A stretch of DNA of 64,000 bases, from NCBI GenBank assembly GCA_030386875.1, contig CM059558.1, positions 6,767,501-6,831,500 of the forward strand, read 5' to 3'. This DNA is from Morinoia aosen (Eukaryota > Arthropoda > Malacostraca > Amphipoda > Talitridae). Shown one piece after another: positions 52,418 through 64,000 of the stretch; the first letter of the stretch is position 1, and each line of letters opens with the position of its first letter. The position numbers and the translations under genes are program-made. The notes below the pieces were generated by a model. That model saw nothing but the letters and a program-made list of their open reading frames with translations. It had not been told where the DNA came from and did no database searches.

Positions 52418-55400
52418 CATCCCCGCGCCCTTAACAAAATTTGAGCCGACGGTTCAAATTTTCCTATGACAATATCAAAGCATTGTAAGTTTCAAAATTT
52501 TCACTCGTTAATTTCAATTATGACCGTGACGTACCCCTTACGTTAAAAATTAGAAAATGTTCATCCCCCTCATTCAATCCCTTCGCTTTTCCCGACATCA
52601 AAATATCCTTACATATCACCTCATGATTTACCTTCTTGCAACGCGCCGATGTTGACGCATTAAAAAAATTCATTAATATCTGACACACACTAAATAATTG
52701 AGACCCACACTTCTTATACACATTATTGTAGTACGCAAATAGAAAAGAACACAGTAAAGATACCGCACATATCCAACCACTTGAACGCATAAAATAAAAC
52801 ACACACGACATATTATTCTCGACTTGCTCTCGGCAAATTCATCGACATAGATAAACATATAAATTAGAGATCGAAAAATCGGCGAATTTGTTACAAGCAG
52901 AGACATCCTTTCAGCTTTCTCGGTTGCAATCCACCTAAAAACACAATCTCAAATGGAGGTAATTTTCCAACCTCAAGTTTTCTTCCTCATAATTATCATT
53001 TCATCCTGTGATTCAGAGTAGACGTATTTCTTGCAACAAAAACTTGCTGTTGCTCCTCCTGTGCACCTAGGTACAGCTTGTGGTTGTTGTTCCTGTGACG
53101 TGCTACTCCTCTTCGGCTTGCTACTGATCCTGGGCTTGCTACTGATCCTGGGCCTGCTACTGATCCTGGGCTTGCTACTGATCCTGGGCTTGCTACTGAT
53201 CCTGGGGAGGGCCCCCTGCTGAGAATCGAAGTTACTGAAGTTTTTCCATAAAAATTCATCCTTGGCGCCACGTGAACTCGTGGAAATTCCGTAGATTCTC
53301 GTTGCGTCAAATCGCGGACAAATCCTGTAGATTACTGCGTCAATACGCGTTGGACTCCCACGTTGGAGCTCATCAGCTCTTTCCTCATAATTGTAGAAAA
53401 TGAAGCACATTTATTTGCGAAGATCTTCAGGTTTTGATTCTCAGTCCGCTTGTCGACCAGCATGACTTAGACCCCTGAGTTTCGCGTCAAATTGCTAATG
53501 ATCTCCTTCCGTAAAATACGCGTTAAATTTTCTAACATGGTTACTTTGTAATCGAGAGACAGCGCATTACATGGTCGATCAACGTAAGAATTGTTCCTCG
53601 GTTTCCTTCAAATCTGCCTTGAGTGAGGCGGACGTGAGCTACGCGAAGAATTCCTACATACATACATAAAATAGTTAATTTCCGGTATCCTCAACCAACT
53701 CTAGACAAAGCCGAAATTCGTTCGACGGTGTTACTAATCAGTTGAATCACCTAAATATTTCGAAGAAAATAAAACATTCTTGCTCATGACGTACGAACTA
53801 GCAGGAGAATTGCCTGGTAGGCCAAAATCCCGAATCCGTCCCCAAAAAAAAAGCACACATACATTGGGTATTGTCAAGCCATCGGACTTTACGTTATACT
53901 CGGCCGCGAAGGCTTTTCTAGCGATCCGACATTTTGACAATACCGACATACAAATAAATGCAGAAATAGACAAAAATTTAGTGTTATCAACCCGTCAAAC
54001 TTTACACCTTACTACGCCGAAAGGCTCTTCAGACGATCTGACATTGTGATATCACTGACACAAAAATGCAAAAAAAAAATAGACATGACATAAAAATTTT
54101 ATACGATTCTCAGCCCCAGAGACAGTGCAGCACATTAAAATGATTCCACGTTGCCGCAAGATTATATGAACATTCACACAAATATTGTACGCTAAATCGG
54201 GAGATTTACCAAATAGGCTGAAATCCCTAACGCACTTAATGTACACATGAATACACAATGTGTCATCACTCTGTTAGACTTTACATCATACTTTTGCTGA
54301 GAACAGCCGTTCTGATGATCTAACATCCTGATAACACACACAAAAATGCAAAAAGACATGATTGTTCACCTAATTCTCAGCCTTTGAGTTGCACAATTGT
54401 TACTCAATGATATCATTTTCTTCGTCGTCCATCAATTTAAACGCATTTACTTCAATGCTACTGATAACATTTAATAAACATTCCTTCCTTGTTCTCACAA
54501 CATCCTACATTCTTGCGTTCCGTAATACCACACTAGAGTTTTAACCACATCAGCTTGAACGTACCGCCACAATTTCTTAATTGCTTGTGCTATCCATAAA
54601 GCAATAAAATTCCGGCAGAGGCTCTCTGCCGCACGGTGTACCTCTCTTACATACATTCTTAATGAAGATTTCACTTGTACATTCCAGTCGTAATTCATTT
54701 TCAATTTTTACGCTATAATCAATGCGTCTGTAGAAATTACACTCCATCTCGAAATATTGAGCATTTTCGTTGTAGAAAATGAACATATCCTAATGAAGTT
54801 GATAAATACATCATAATTATGCAAACCTACTCTCGCCATCAATTAACGATTTAATTTCAATTACTGACGAAACGGTCCACACAATTTGTTTAAAGTCACT
54901 GCTTAAACATGTTAACATTCAACATTCAAAGCATTGTCGTATGCTCCCGCTCCCTCAATCTCGCGCCCAAACCTCAGACGGTACGCTTGAGTCACTTTGT
55001 TGATCAGGCAAAGCTACCTCGTACGAACCTGTCCAAAATCCGCGCACGAACGAGAGAGAATGCTTAGACAAATACTAGGAATCCATTATAAAAATCCAAA
55101 AATATTCTGAAGAATTCTCAGGGATGTTCAGGGATACATTTATATGTAAACACCAGGCAAATTACCTTTATACTACAAGTAAATTTTCCTGTTTAGGGAG
55201 ACAATAATCCCAGGCGTACGCAGGAAATATTCATCTCTCACACAAGGCAATACTTTACTTTGCGATAAAATACGAGGTTGAATCCTACTTGAAAAATCAC
55301 ACAGTATTTCTTCGAAGTACACATAACTCTATCTCTTTCGCTGTAGTAGAATCCAGTGTCAGTAAGACATAATTTGCACTTCACACATGAGTATGACTTG

Positions 55401-57584
55401 AACATTCCTTTAGACAACGAACGACTTGAAGAAAAATACACAATCTTTTAATTACTCACGCTAAAAAAAATGAAATTTCATTCATCAGCGACATGTAAAT
55501 GATTAGACAAAATTGTGTTTTAATCCACGTGTCCACCTTTTAATCTACAGACACTTAATATAATAAACATTCCTTCCTACCTGTATGCAGCTAGGATTGA
55601 ATCATCTTAAATTACCAAGTTCCACCGTCGAATTCACATCAAAAAGAAATTTTAAACATCATGAATTTATAAAAGTTAAGGAAGCAAAATTTTTATGCTC
55701 AGTGAATTTGATATAAAGGTATAGATTGACTCATGTCAGTGTCGAAATGGATTGTATAATTGGCACATGGGAAAATTACCCAAAATATTCAATGATTTAG
55801 TGTATTATTATTGAAGCAATTATTTAAATTCTCACTCTGATGTACTGGAGCTTAGCACAATGATCTTGTGAATAAAAACGGAGGACGAATCTACTTTACT
55901 CAACACACGAGCAGCGGCGTCATTTATGTCTAAGCAAATAAAATTAGACCACGAACTGAATGTGCAGCACCGTTGAAAATTATCACTTACTTTAAACACT
56001 ACATTTGATTTTTATCCTAAGCACCGTCACTTAATTCATTCAACAGTTTGCAACAAGAATTTACCACCCCTTTGATAGCAAGGAAATTGATTCTCAAAAT
56101 TCCCATTACTGCTTCTCAGCAGATGTCAATTTAAATAATTGAAGCACTCAAATATCAACGAATGAAAATATGAATTATGTTGCTAAAGCTGATTGGAGAA
56201 GCTTGACGAACACGAGGCCAAAACATTCTGCAAATTATTTTGAGTAAGGTATCATTAAAAATGAAAATTCCAACTAGATTAATTACTAAATGTCTCAAAG
56301 CCCAGAAAAATGTAAACTTGTTTCAAAGATTCACTTGAGATAAGGCGTTGTCTGCTAAACTTACGGCGTTAGTTTCCAGAGCCATCGCTGCACACCTAAA
56401 TTCAGTTAAACCTAAGAATTGTGCAGATCATAGAAAATGCAACCAAAAATTCAGCAGTCAAGAAAAAATTTTTATCGAACACACTGTCAAGAAAATAGAG
56501 TACGTATTTGATGCAATATTCACTCAGACAACATTAACTAGATCAACTCAGCGGCACAAAAGAAAAATGAGCAAAGATTCCAGAAGGTATAAATTTCTCG
56601 TAGCATTTCGAAATTAATAGACATGGATTACACTCAGTCAAGTACACTTCAAATTAGGCGCTCAGAAAATTGTTCTACTGCAGCTGCAAGAATCTCAAAT
56701 TTTATTACTCCGTCCTCTCACGCATTTATGACTCAAAGCAGTGAAATGCCATTACAAGCCGACTCACTCAGTCTCAGCAGCGGCCCAGCTCTGGCCGGAA
56801 TCAATACCAAAATTGGGAGGCACCACAATAACTCGCAGAAAATTAGCACATGACGAAAATTCTGCTGCCTATCACGTACCTACACGACTGAATCTAATCC
56901 TTGAGAGATTGTAACACAAACAAATTTTTTTAGTCATTGAATGATTACCAAACAAAATGTATCCCATGATGAACAAAAATATTTTAATAATGCCGGCTGC
57001 ACTTCAGAGCTTGCAAATTTTATAACGATTAGCACGGCCAAGAAAATAAAATGCTCTCAGAAGATTCAACACTGTTATTTTTTTTTTAAATCTGTTGTGA
57101 AACTCGCCAAGAAGACAATATTCAACTTAATCAATTTCAACATTATGACAAAAAAATCTGGTCTACGCCGGCAATATTGTCAAATGAACTTCTCATTATT
57201 CCTGAGAAACTTAATGTCAGAGAATTACACAGCTTTACAGAATTCAGTCAGGCTTACTTCAAATTAGGCGCTCAGATATAGTCTGACTGCGGCTCAGCTT
57301 CACCGCCACAAGAAATTTCCGGTCTTTTATTACCCTTCCAACAGCTCGCCCGGTCTCAGGCGACGGCATAGATCTCTAAGTTAGAAATTACTCCCCAAGA
57401 ATTGGAGCGTACTTAAGATGACACGGGGTGAATTGTACTTGCAGAAAATTCTGCTTAATTATCGAGCGACTGTTTGACTGAATTAAAAGAAACAGAAATT
57501 TTGGACAACTGAAAATGAATTCCTTTAAAATTTCCAAGCTGATACACAGACAGTACGCTTGCATAGGACAATCAATATTTCTCC
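52418..57584. mobile_element. Internal region of the LTR element, no recognisable genes
   Basis: AT-rich, with ORFs up to about 145 codons but no retroviral-type motif. A short tandem array lies at 53118-53206. The tract next to the left LTR (52418-52434, complement GGGCGCGGGGATG) is purine-rich on the minus strand and is a candidate polypurine tract. Confidence 0.7.
53118..53206. repeat. 18-bp tandem repeat, about 5 units, in the LTR element
   Basis: The unit CTTGCTACTGATCCTGGG is repeated with one or two base differences. The period of 18 is a multiple of three, so any frame through it stays open. Confidence 0.9.
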
Positions 57585-59580
57585 TGTCGCGATACAGAGA
57601 AGGGGTGGGTTTAGGACCCCCTTTCCATACGCTGAGGGAATTCCAACCCCCGTACACATTTTATAATATTGTCCTTCATGCTTGCGTACACCTGCATACC
57701 AGACATGGAGAATAAAAGGATTGAAGATTTACATGAATTTATTTGGAAACACGTGGATTTGAATATGACACACATAGTATTTCAATGCAATGATTAAGCT
57801 CAGGGAAATGTTATAGCAACATGCGCATGGATTTAACGACATGGCAATCCCACACGACACAATGAGAAAACCACACCTTGGCTGTCTAGGCCGATGACTG
57901 CCATAAATCGTGCTTTGCGCACGCTCCGTGGCGGCATGACTGGGCCAACATGAGCACAAGATGAACGCGTTAACATGAGCAACGTAATGAGCCACACAAA
58001 GAACGAGAAATCTACTCTCCTTGTTACAATGAACGCTATCACAAAAACTTCAGGGTTCCGACAAAGATACTTTCCGCACTGTGCAAAAATCAGGAGCATA
58101 GTCGATGAATGGGCTAGCATGAATACGAACATTTGGAAATAATGCAATATAAAAATCAAAGAGCTTTGCTTACCACAAGGTGTTCAAATACAATATACCT
58201 CGCATCTTGCACAACACAGAACTCGAACATGAGCCAATTTTCCGCATGACACAAATCACATTGGATTACTCTCCGCTCGGAGCGCACTATTACAGGTGCT
58301 GGCTGTGCTAGAACTCTCACACCTAAAAATCACCTTCCTGAGCTTTCAAACATTAACTTGATATTAACACTTTCTTGCAATTGTAGTTCGCGATGATTTA
58401 ATACGCTTCCAATGCTGCTTGAAGAATTTACATAGTGCAGATTAGCCGATGAATTAACGAACTCCCGATACTGCTTGAGAATTCACGTAGTGCACAGCAG
58501 ACCGTCCCACGGTCTCGAAGTCGTTCCCGCTCCTCGGTCCCGAAGTTGCTTCTTGCTCGCTGCTCGACCGTAGTGCGGAAGCGCTGTGCTCGGTCTCCAT
58601 TTCAGGCTCTGAATTATGAGTCTGCCTGACATTGCAGGACTCATAGTGGCGGCATTATTGCAGACTCTGAAGGCGGTGCAGTTATTATTTGCTTGTAGAA
58701 TCACTTGCGAGCTTGGTGTTGAAGTTCAAACATTTGGACTGCTTCCAGAGGTGTGGTTACGGGGCTGTTCTTGGCGCACTTTGCCGCTCCATTGATATGC
58801 TTCAAGCAGATCGCTCTTACACATCATTATTTTGACGGTTGCAGGTGTTGATGATTATTTTCTTGAAGCCTCGATGCTCACTTTGCTCAAACATTTAAAA
58901 TTTTGCCGCTCACTTTGGGTGCATTCCGGCAGCAGCCGAAATGCTTCGTTGGGTGTGCCCTCAGATGTTGCAAATCACTTGCCTCTTTCTTGTATAACTC
59001 AAGAAAAACCCCCGTAGGCTTCATCTACCCTCCTTATATACGTTTCGCTTCCTTGTTTCGAGATCAGTCTCGAAGCTTCTATTCTACAGAGGCATCATCT
59101 GTATCCTGATTGGCGGCATTCTTGTTTGTTCTGACGTTTGGGACTCCCATTGGTGTGGGCTCAGACACACCTTCTTGCGTCATTCCTTTGGCAAGCGGTG
59201 ATTGGCTCAGGTCGTGCGGGCCTCTATTACTACGTCACGCCCGCCTCCTTGCTCTCCAAAGCCTCGGCTTGTGTTGTGCCTGTGTATGTGTGCTTCGATG
59301 TGTGTTTGTGTTGTATGGACGCCTGGACCGTAGAAGTTTGGACGAAGCGCCAACCGCCTTGTGACACCCTGATATATGACATCCTGTTTCAAGCACTTGA
59401 GAGCGCTGCACAAAGAACCGACCCTCGCCGATACGACACACAACACATTACAATGTTTGTAGCCCCGCAGAATGTTTACCCTTCTTTTAAAATGTTATAG
59501 CTTCACGGAATTTAGCCCAAAAATAAAATGTGATATGATTTTGCCAAATATATATGCATTATTTATTCTATTTCACCACA
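57585..59580. repeat. Right LTR (1,996 bp)
   Basis: Partner of the left LTR, about 99.3% identical by visual comparison. It is followed directly by the CCGT duplication and by the resumed hAT B sequence. Confidence 0.92.
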
Positions 59581-60669
59581 CCGTCCTGAAAGTCATTTTC
59601 TGGGAATTCATTCTTGAACGTATCATTTCTTTCACTTTAGGGTACTTTGGGCATGGTGTAACTGATAAATAATGATAATCATTAGAATACTAAAAGAAAT
59701 TTGTTCACTTCTTCTATCATCAACATATTATCCAATACATCTGTCAATTCCAGTACAAAAATTAATACACAATTTTTAAAAAATTTCTCATTATCTTCCT
59801 CTAGATAATCCCCCTTATTCCGGACATCCCACGAATACCAAACATTTGCATAAGATTTTAAACAACCAAATATTACAGGAATATTCAAATCAGTATATAA
59901 TCACTAAATGTCAATTGCAGATTTGATTGCCCTTATGTAAGTCCAGAAAGCGAAATTTCTATAATAATTCAAATTTTGGGGAATTCGTGGGATATCCGGA
60001 ACTCGAGGCATTACCTTATTGATTTCTTTCTCATTTTTTATGAGCCAGCAGAGCACAACAACGGTATTTATGATTAATTCACTAAATGCATATGTTTCGG
60101 GAATTGATACGAATTTCACGGTTGTATTTCCTCTTCAACACTTTTGCAGTTATAGGTAGACCTGTGTGTAGAACAGAGCAAGAGAACTATCACTAGGTGT
60201 GCAAAAACTATTACACCATGCAATTCTTGAAAACTTCAAACTTCATTAAATTCAGTTCGGACACCTCTATTGTATTTTTATAAAGAACCAAATTTAACAA
60301 CTGAAGAACAGGTCAAGAAGGTAATCTGGGTATCAGGTACTGAACACAGCGCACCGGGTAAAACTTGTGATGTTGCTCAAGCAACCTAAAGTATGTATGA
60401 GTAGGTCCCAGCAATGTACAAAATTTCTGGATTCAGGAACAAATTTGCGGTTTTAAATTTAAAAAAATCAGCTAACAACAATCGTATTACAGCATATATG
60501 CATATCGTGCATATACATAAATCACTTTGCATATTACATCTGTTATATTGCATATGCATAATTGCATATGCGATTTTGCATATGCACGAGATAATTTTTT
60601 GCATTGCATAAAACATTTTGCATATCTCTTGGAGTGCATATATGCAAGTTATGCAATGGCACAGCTCTA

Positions 60670-61458
60670 GTCATCACCAACATCGCTACACTGTCAATGT
60701 TTGGGCAGGTATCGTGCACAATCAACTCATTGGTCTATACATTCTGCCAGAGCGTCTTACTGGAGATGTGTACAAAAACTTTCTTGAAGAAGTCCTTACT
60801 GGTTTATTGCAAAATGTGCCATTAGGTATTCGTAGACGACTTTTTTTTCAACTCGACGGAACTCCGGCACATTATGCTCTAAATGTGCGACGGTTTCTTG
60901 ACCAACAATTTCCAAATCGATGGATTGGTCGTGGTGGTGCTGTGTCCTGGCCACCGAGATCACCTGATTTGACTCCGTTAGATTTTTTCTTATGGGGGCA
61001 CTTGAAATCTCTGATTTATGCGACACCTGTGGAGTCGGAAGAAGACCTTGTCGCTCGAATTGCAGTCGCTGCTGGAGGGATCGCTGACAACCCAGGAATG
61101 TTTGGCAACGTATGCAACTCGCTGCGACGAAGGTGTCGTGCGTGTATCGATGTTAATGGTCGAAATTTTGAACACCTACTTTGATGCGTTACTTTCTATT
61201 ATTTAATTTAACCTCATACTAATAACCTCATGTTATTTAACGTTTTTCATTACCCTCGTGTGTTATTATTGAACATCAGTGCATGTGGTTAACTAGAATC
61301 GCCGTGAGTTATTGAAGCGCAGCATAAAAAACTGCTAAGCTTAATAATTAAAAAACTAAGCGTTTTTCGACATTTTTTCACTGATGAAAAAGTGTTTAAA
61401 TTTGTATTTTCTACTAGTAGCCGAAGTTTGTACCAAGAGTTCCACCAACACCATGTAT
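60670..61458 (+). pseudogene. IS630/mariner-type DDE_3 transposon, C-terminal half
   Basis: It is open from the hAT B end to 61184: HHQHRYTVNVWAGIVHNQLI, then FFQLDGTPAHYALNVRRFL (second catalytic Asp in LDG), RWIGRGGAVSWPPRSPDL and TPLDFFLWGHLKSLIYATPV. The third acidic position is the Asp of PDLTPLD. This half has no stop until the end. The 3' terminal repeat at about 61320-61458 ends GTTCCACCAACACCATGTAT. The N-terminal half of the same family lies at 45288-46530 in the opposite orientation, and together they would make a normal 1.5-kb element. Confidence 0.88.
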
Positions 61459-63690
61459 AAGAAAATTTGCAGTTAAAAATAAATTTTGATGATTATTTAG
61501 GAAAATTCTTTCTTCAAATCATAAAAAAATTTCTTGATATACTATAGAAAATTCGTTCATTATGAAAATTGATCGCCTTGAAGCCTGGTACAAATTTTTT
61601 TAGGACAAACTAATTTTAAAAAACTTTCCAAACAGTACATCGGGAAATTGCAGTAATTTTTGAGTAACACAACGATTTTATATCAGTAACTAGGTATTAA
61701 TAGATAAAATTGAGAACACAAACATGTATGTGGCTATTGGTAAAAAATACCACAAATTGTAGGCGCAACGTCGCTAACGCGGGCATAAAAGAAGGGTAAA
61801 CACAATCAGAGCTTCCGCATTTTGTGCTGTGTGAATGATTATGGTGTTTTCAGCGCCTGTTTACTTTAACTAATCGCTGACACACTCACTGAAATGGTAA
61901 AAAGTAGGACAGTAGTTAACCATTTACTACTGTCTCCTTCTGAGATTTGCAGTTTGGTCTCTCAATATCCAGGATTATCAAGTGATCAACAAATGCATAT
62001 ACGCATTCTAGGCACATGCAGAGGGAAAAAATTTGCTTCTTAAATTCCTTCTTTTCACTGACATGCACCACGTAGTATGAAGCTGTCGCAGGTCAGCAAG
62101 TACGAGTTTTGCTATGCACCGACTTCATGAATTATGAACGAATAATGAATAACTATATATTGGATGAAATTAGTGATGGCTACATTTTACAAAGTAAGAT
62201 GAGAGTTAATTCGATTAAATTTAGGTAGTGTGAGCACGAATGCAAATGCAATCGAGCTGCTCCAAAATAAAAACAGTTTGCATAAAAAATTACGCATTTT
62301 GAATCGATTAAAAATCAAACTGCACTTAGAAACATTCATCAATGTGCTGTTTTGAAGTTTCCTGGTTGTTGCACAGATATATTCACGATCATATTATTCT
62401 CCAATGTAATTTAGTTTGGCTTATTTATAACTCTTCTAAACTATAATGAAGTAGCCTGTTAGAATCAGACAATATTAACAATTTCAAATCAAAATTCTTC
62501 AATGTAAATCTGCCCATCCTTAAAAGTTGTTTATCTTCGCTAATAAAGGATCATTATCGGAGAGATCATGATCGTTTTTTTTTCACTGTCAACTTCAGTG
62601 TTTACTTCCTGTTTTGATTTTCTAACAAAATTCCCCGGACTAATATTATTTAATTTGGGCCTTCAATTCGCGTTTGTTCTGCAAAAAAAACTTTATAATA
62701 ACATAAGTGTAACCACTTATAACATCTATTTCACACATGAAAGACCCGCGAAACCGGGAAAGCAATGCCAGGATTTAGGATATGAAAAAATATTTTTGAT
62801 ATAGTCTCATGGAATATAATTTCTATGATTTATCTTAGTAAAAATATAATACCATGTCTATTCAACATATTTAGTAGCTTGAAAGTGCTAATTTCTTTCA
62901 AGTGTGTGCTACCTAAATCCTACATTTTGTGAATCAATGTATGATTGGAAAAGTTCGATGGTATAGACTTCATACTTGTTATGTTCTTCCCGTCGTTGTC
63001 ACGCCATTGTTATAGTTTCATGTGTTAATTCTCCGATGCCACGTCATTTTTATGGACGTACTTTTTCTTTAGTCCATATTTGGTGATTCATTTCAAGCGT
63101 GACGTCGCATCGAAAGTTGGAATTCCTGAAAATGCGTCACTATGATTATATCTGATGGATTGGAGTTAAAGTAATTTCCGAGATTTGATAGCATTATTGT
63201 CATTTTAGATTCCTTAAATATACTATATATAGTGTGTCATCTTACTATCTGAATCATTGTGTCATCCATTACTAATTGAAAGACATCATTATTTTACTAG
63301 TAAATTGCGTTTCTATCTACTGATCATTTACCTTAGTCAGGCCCTAATTGATTTGCTACCAATATTATCATTAATTGTAAAAGAAGACATGAAAAGTCTC
63401 AGTCTATTTTGATTTTATTAACTAAAATAAAAGAATAGTGACCTTCAGTCACGACCTTCAATCGAAAGAAATGAAAGCAACAGGAAAATGACGATGATAA
63501 ATACCAGAAAAGAACTGCCTCATACAAATTGGATGGCAACGCTATGATCAAAAATAGGGAAACACGACAACAGAATGTAGTTATTACAGCAAATGATTCA
63601 AATTTATAGCTGAAGATACATTTCCAAATAATTTAAAATCATTGTATTTACTGAACATTATACAAGGAAAACTAAATACTAAATAAACTC
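61459..63690. other. AT-rich sequence, no recognisable feature
   Basis: Only short ORFs (longest 62568-62804, 78 codons, hydrophobic and unremarkable). No shared repeats and no RNA gene. Confidence 0.45.
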
Positions 63691-64000
63691 ATATGTAGGA
63701 TTTTACGGTTTCAGGGGTTCCGTCGCCCGATGCGTAATCACGCATCCCCGAGGTCCGAGGGTTTCCGATCAGAATTGGTTCTAGAGATCGTTTATATGAC
63801 TTCCTTGTTAGAAGGGGGAGGTTGCAGTGACACTCAGTTCGCGATGTAGTTTATTGAAGTGATGTGCTGAGACAATGCTGATACAAAATATAATGAACAC
63901 AATGAACGGTACCCGGGCGCACCCACGTCAAAGTTGCTCCACTCTGTGTGCGTGTGTTGCAGCGGCCGTGTGCGTGTAGGGTGCGTCATGTGCACTGGTT
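63691..64000. other. GC-rich segment at the window edge, unidentified
   Basis: Base composition changes sharply to CpG-rich sequence (TTCCGTCGCCCGATGCG, CCCGGGCGCACCCACG). It may be the start of a gene, a CpG-rich promoter or another transposon beyond the window. Not assignable. Confidence 0.3.

Larger units (their letters stand above)
50422..59580. mobile_element. Young non-autonomous LTR element (LARD-like), about 9.16 kb
   Basis: Two 1,996-bp LTRs (50422-52417 and 57585-59580) enclose a 5.17-kb internal region. The LTRs begin TGTCGCG and end CACCACA, with a 4-bp target-site duplication CCGT (50418-50421, 59581-59584). By eye the LTRs differ at about 14 positions (0.7%), so the insertion is young. 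At a few substitutions per billion sites per year it is of the order of one million years old, with wide error. No gag, protease, RT, RNase H or integrase motif was recognised inside. The large non-coding form with long LTRs is that of a Large Retrotransposon Derivative. A purine-rich tract on the minus strand next to the left LTR hints at minus orientation, but this is not certain. Confidence 0.85.
49341..60669 (-). mobile_element. hAT transposon copy B (inverted relative to A; holds an LTR element)
   Basis: The ends are TAGAGCTGTGCCAATATGC at the left and TGCAATGGCACAGCTCTA at the right, the mirror image of copy A. The 8-bp flanks gtcattac (49333-49340) and gtcatcac (60670-60677) match at 7 of 8 positions. 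Without the LTR element (50422-59580 plus one CCGT) the copy is about 2.17 kb. It keeps the SINE of copy A at the same site but lacks the nested element 43109-44626. Transposase pieces are decayed. Confidence 0.85.

Noticed and set aside
53031-53410. Repetitive ORFs on both strands in the LTR element (LLLILG- and RISSKP-type repeats)
   Set aside because: They are produced by the 18-bp tandem array, which keeps every frame open. There is no domain and no match to a structural protein.
1-64000. CRISPR array, operon or prokaryotic defence system
   Set aside because: All tandem repeats lack regular spacers, the only host gene is spliced, and the base composition and repeats are those of an animal genome.

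Overview
The window looks like arthropod DNA, most likely an insect with a fairly large, repeat-rich genome. The evidence is one 16-exon gene spread over about 26.5 kb, introns full of retroposons, and the transposon types present: hAT, piggyBac-like and Harbinger-like MITEs, Tc1, an insect-type IS630/mariner DDE_3 element, tRNA-derived SINEs, non-LTR remnants and LTR elements. Nothing prokaryotic is present. Species and order cannot be read from the sequence.

Host gene. The only host gene I can support is a WDR6 orthologue (WD-repeat partner of the FTSJ1/Trm7 tRNA 2'-O-methyltransferase) on the + strand. It runs from an ATG at 10748 to a TGA at 37264-37266. All 16 exons join in frame at GT/AG boundaries and give a predicted protein of 1,733 residues. 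That is about 600 longer than human WDR6 (about 1,121), mainly because of Ser/Lys/Glu-rich linkers between beta-propeller blades.

Layout. (1) 1-2.1 kb: GC-rich ORF, a 133-bp tandem duplication and an LTR-like tract with a tRNA-Leu-like primer site. (2) 2.26-4.62 kb: an inverted repeat with about 1.17-kb arms and a 9-nt loop, then a minisatellite, a partial third copy of the arm, and a SINE in a GGAGTCGG-type repeat. (3) 7.4-10.1 kb: two copies of a foldback hAT-like MITE, the second split by a piggyBac-like MITE. (4) 10.7-37.3 kb: WDR6, with LINE remnants and a retroposon family whose twelve recognised copies (12.0-40.2 kb) all lie on the + strand. (5) 38.2-41.4 kb: the last retroposon copies, a Harbinger-like foldback element and a decayed Tc1 element. 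(6) 41.7-61.5 kb: a nest of transposons. Two inverted hAT copies (A 41693-45287, B 49341-60669) carry the same SINE. A holds a further hAT-like element; B holds a young LTR-type element (50422-59580) with near-identical 1,996-bp LTRs and no recognisable gag/pol. The two halves of a single-sized DDE_3 transposon lie next to A and B in opposite orientations, which suggests an inversion. (7) 61.5-64 kb: AT-rich sequence with no gene seen and a GC-rich end.

The window is best read as one tRNA-modification cofactor gene in a transposon-dense setting. Several insertions can be dated relative to one another, because a paralogous copy of the host repeat preserves the empty site.
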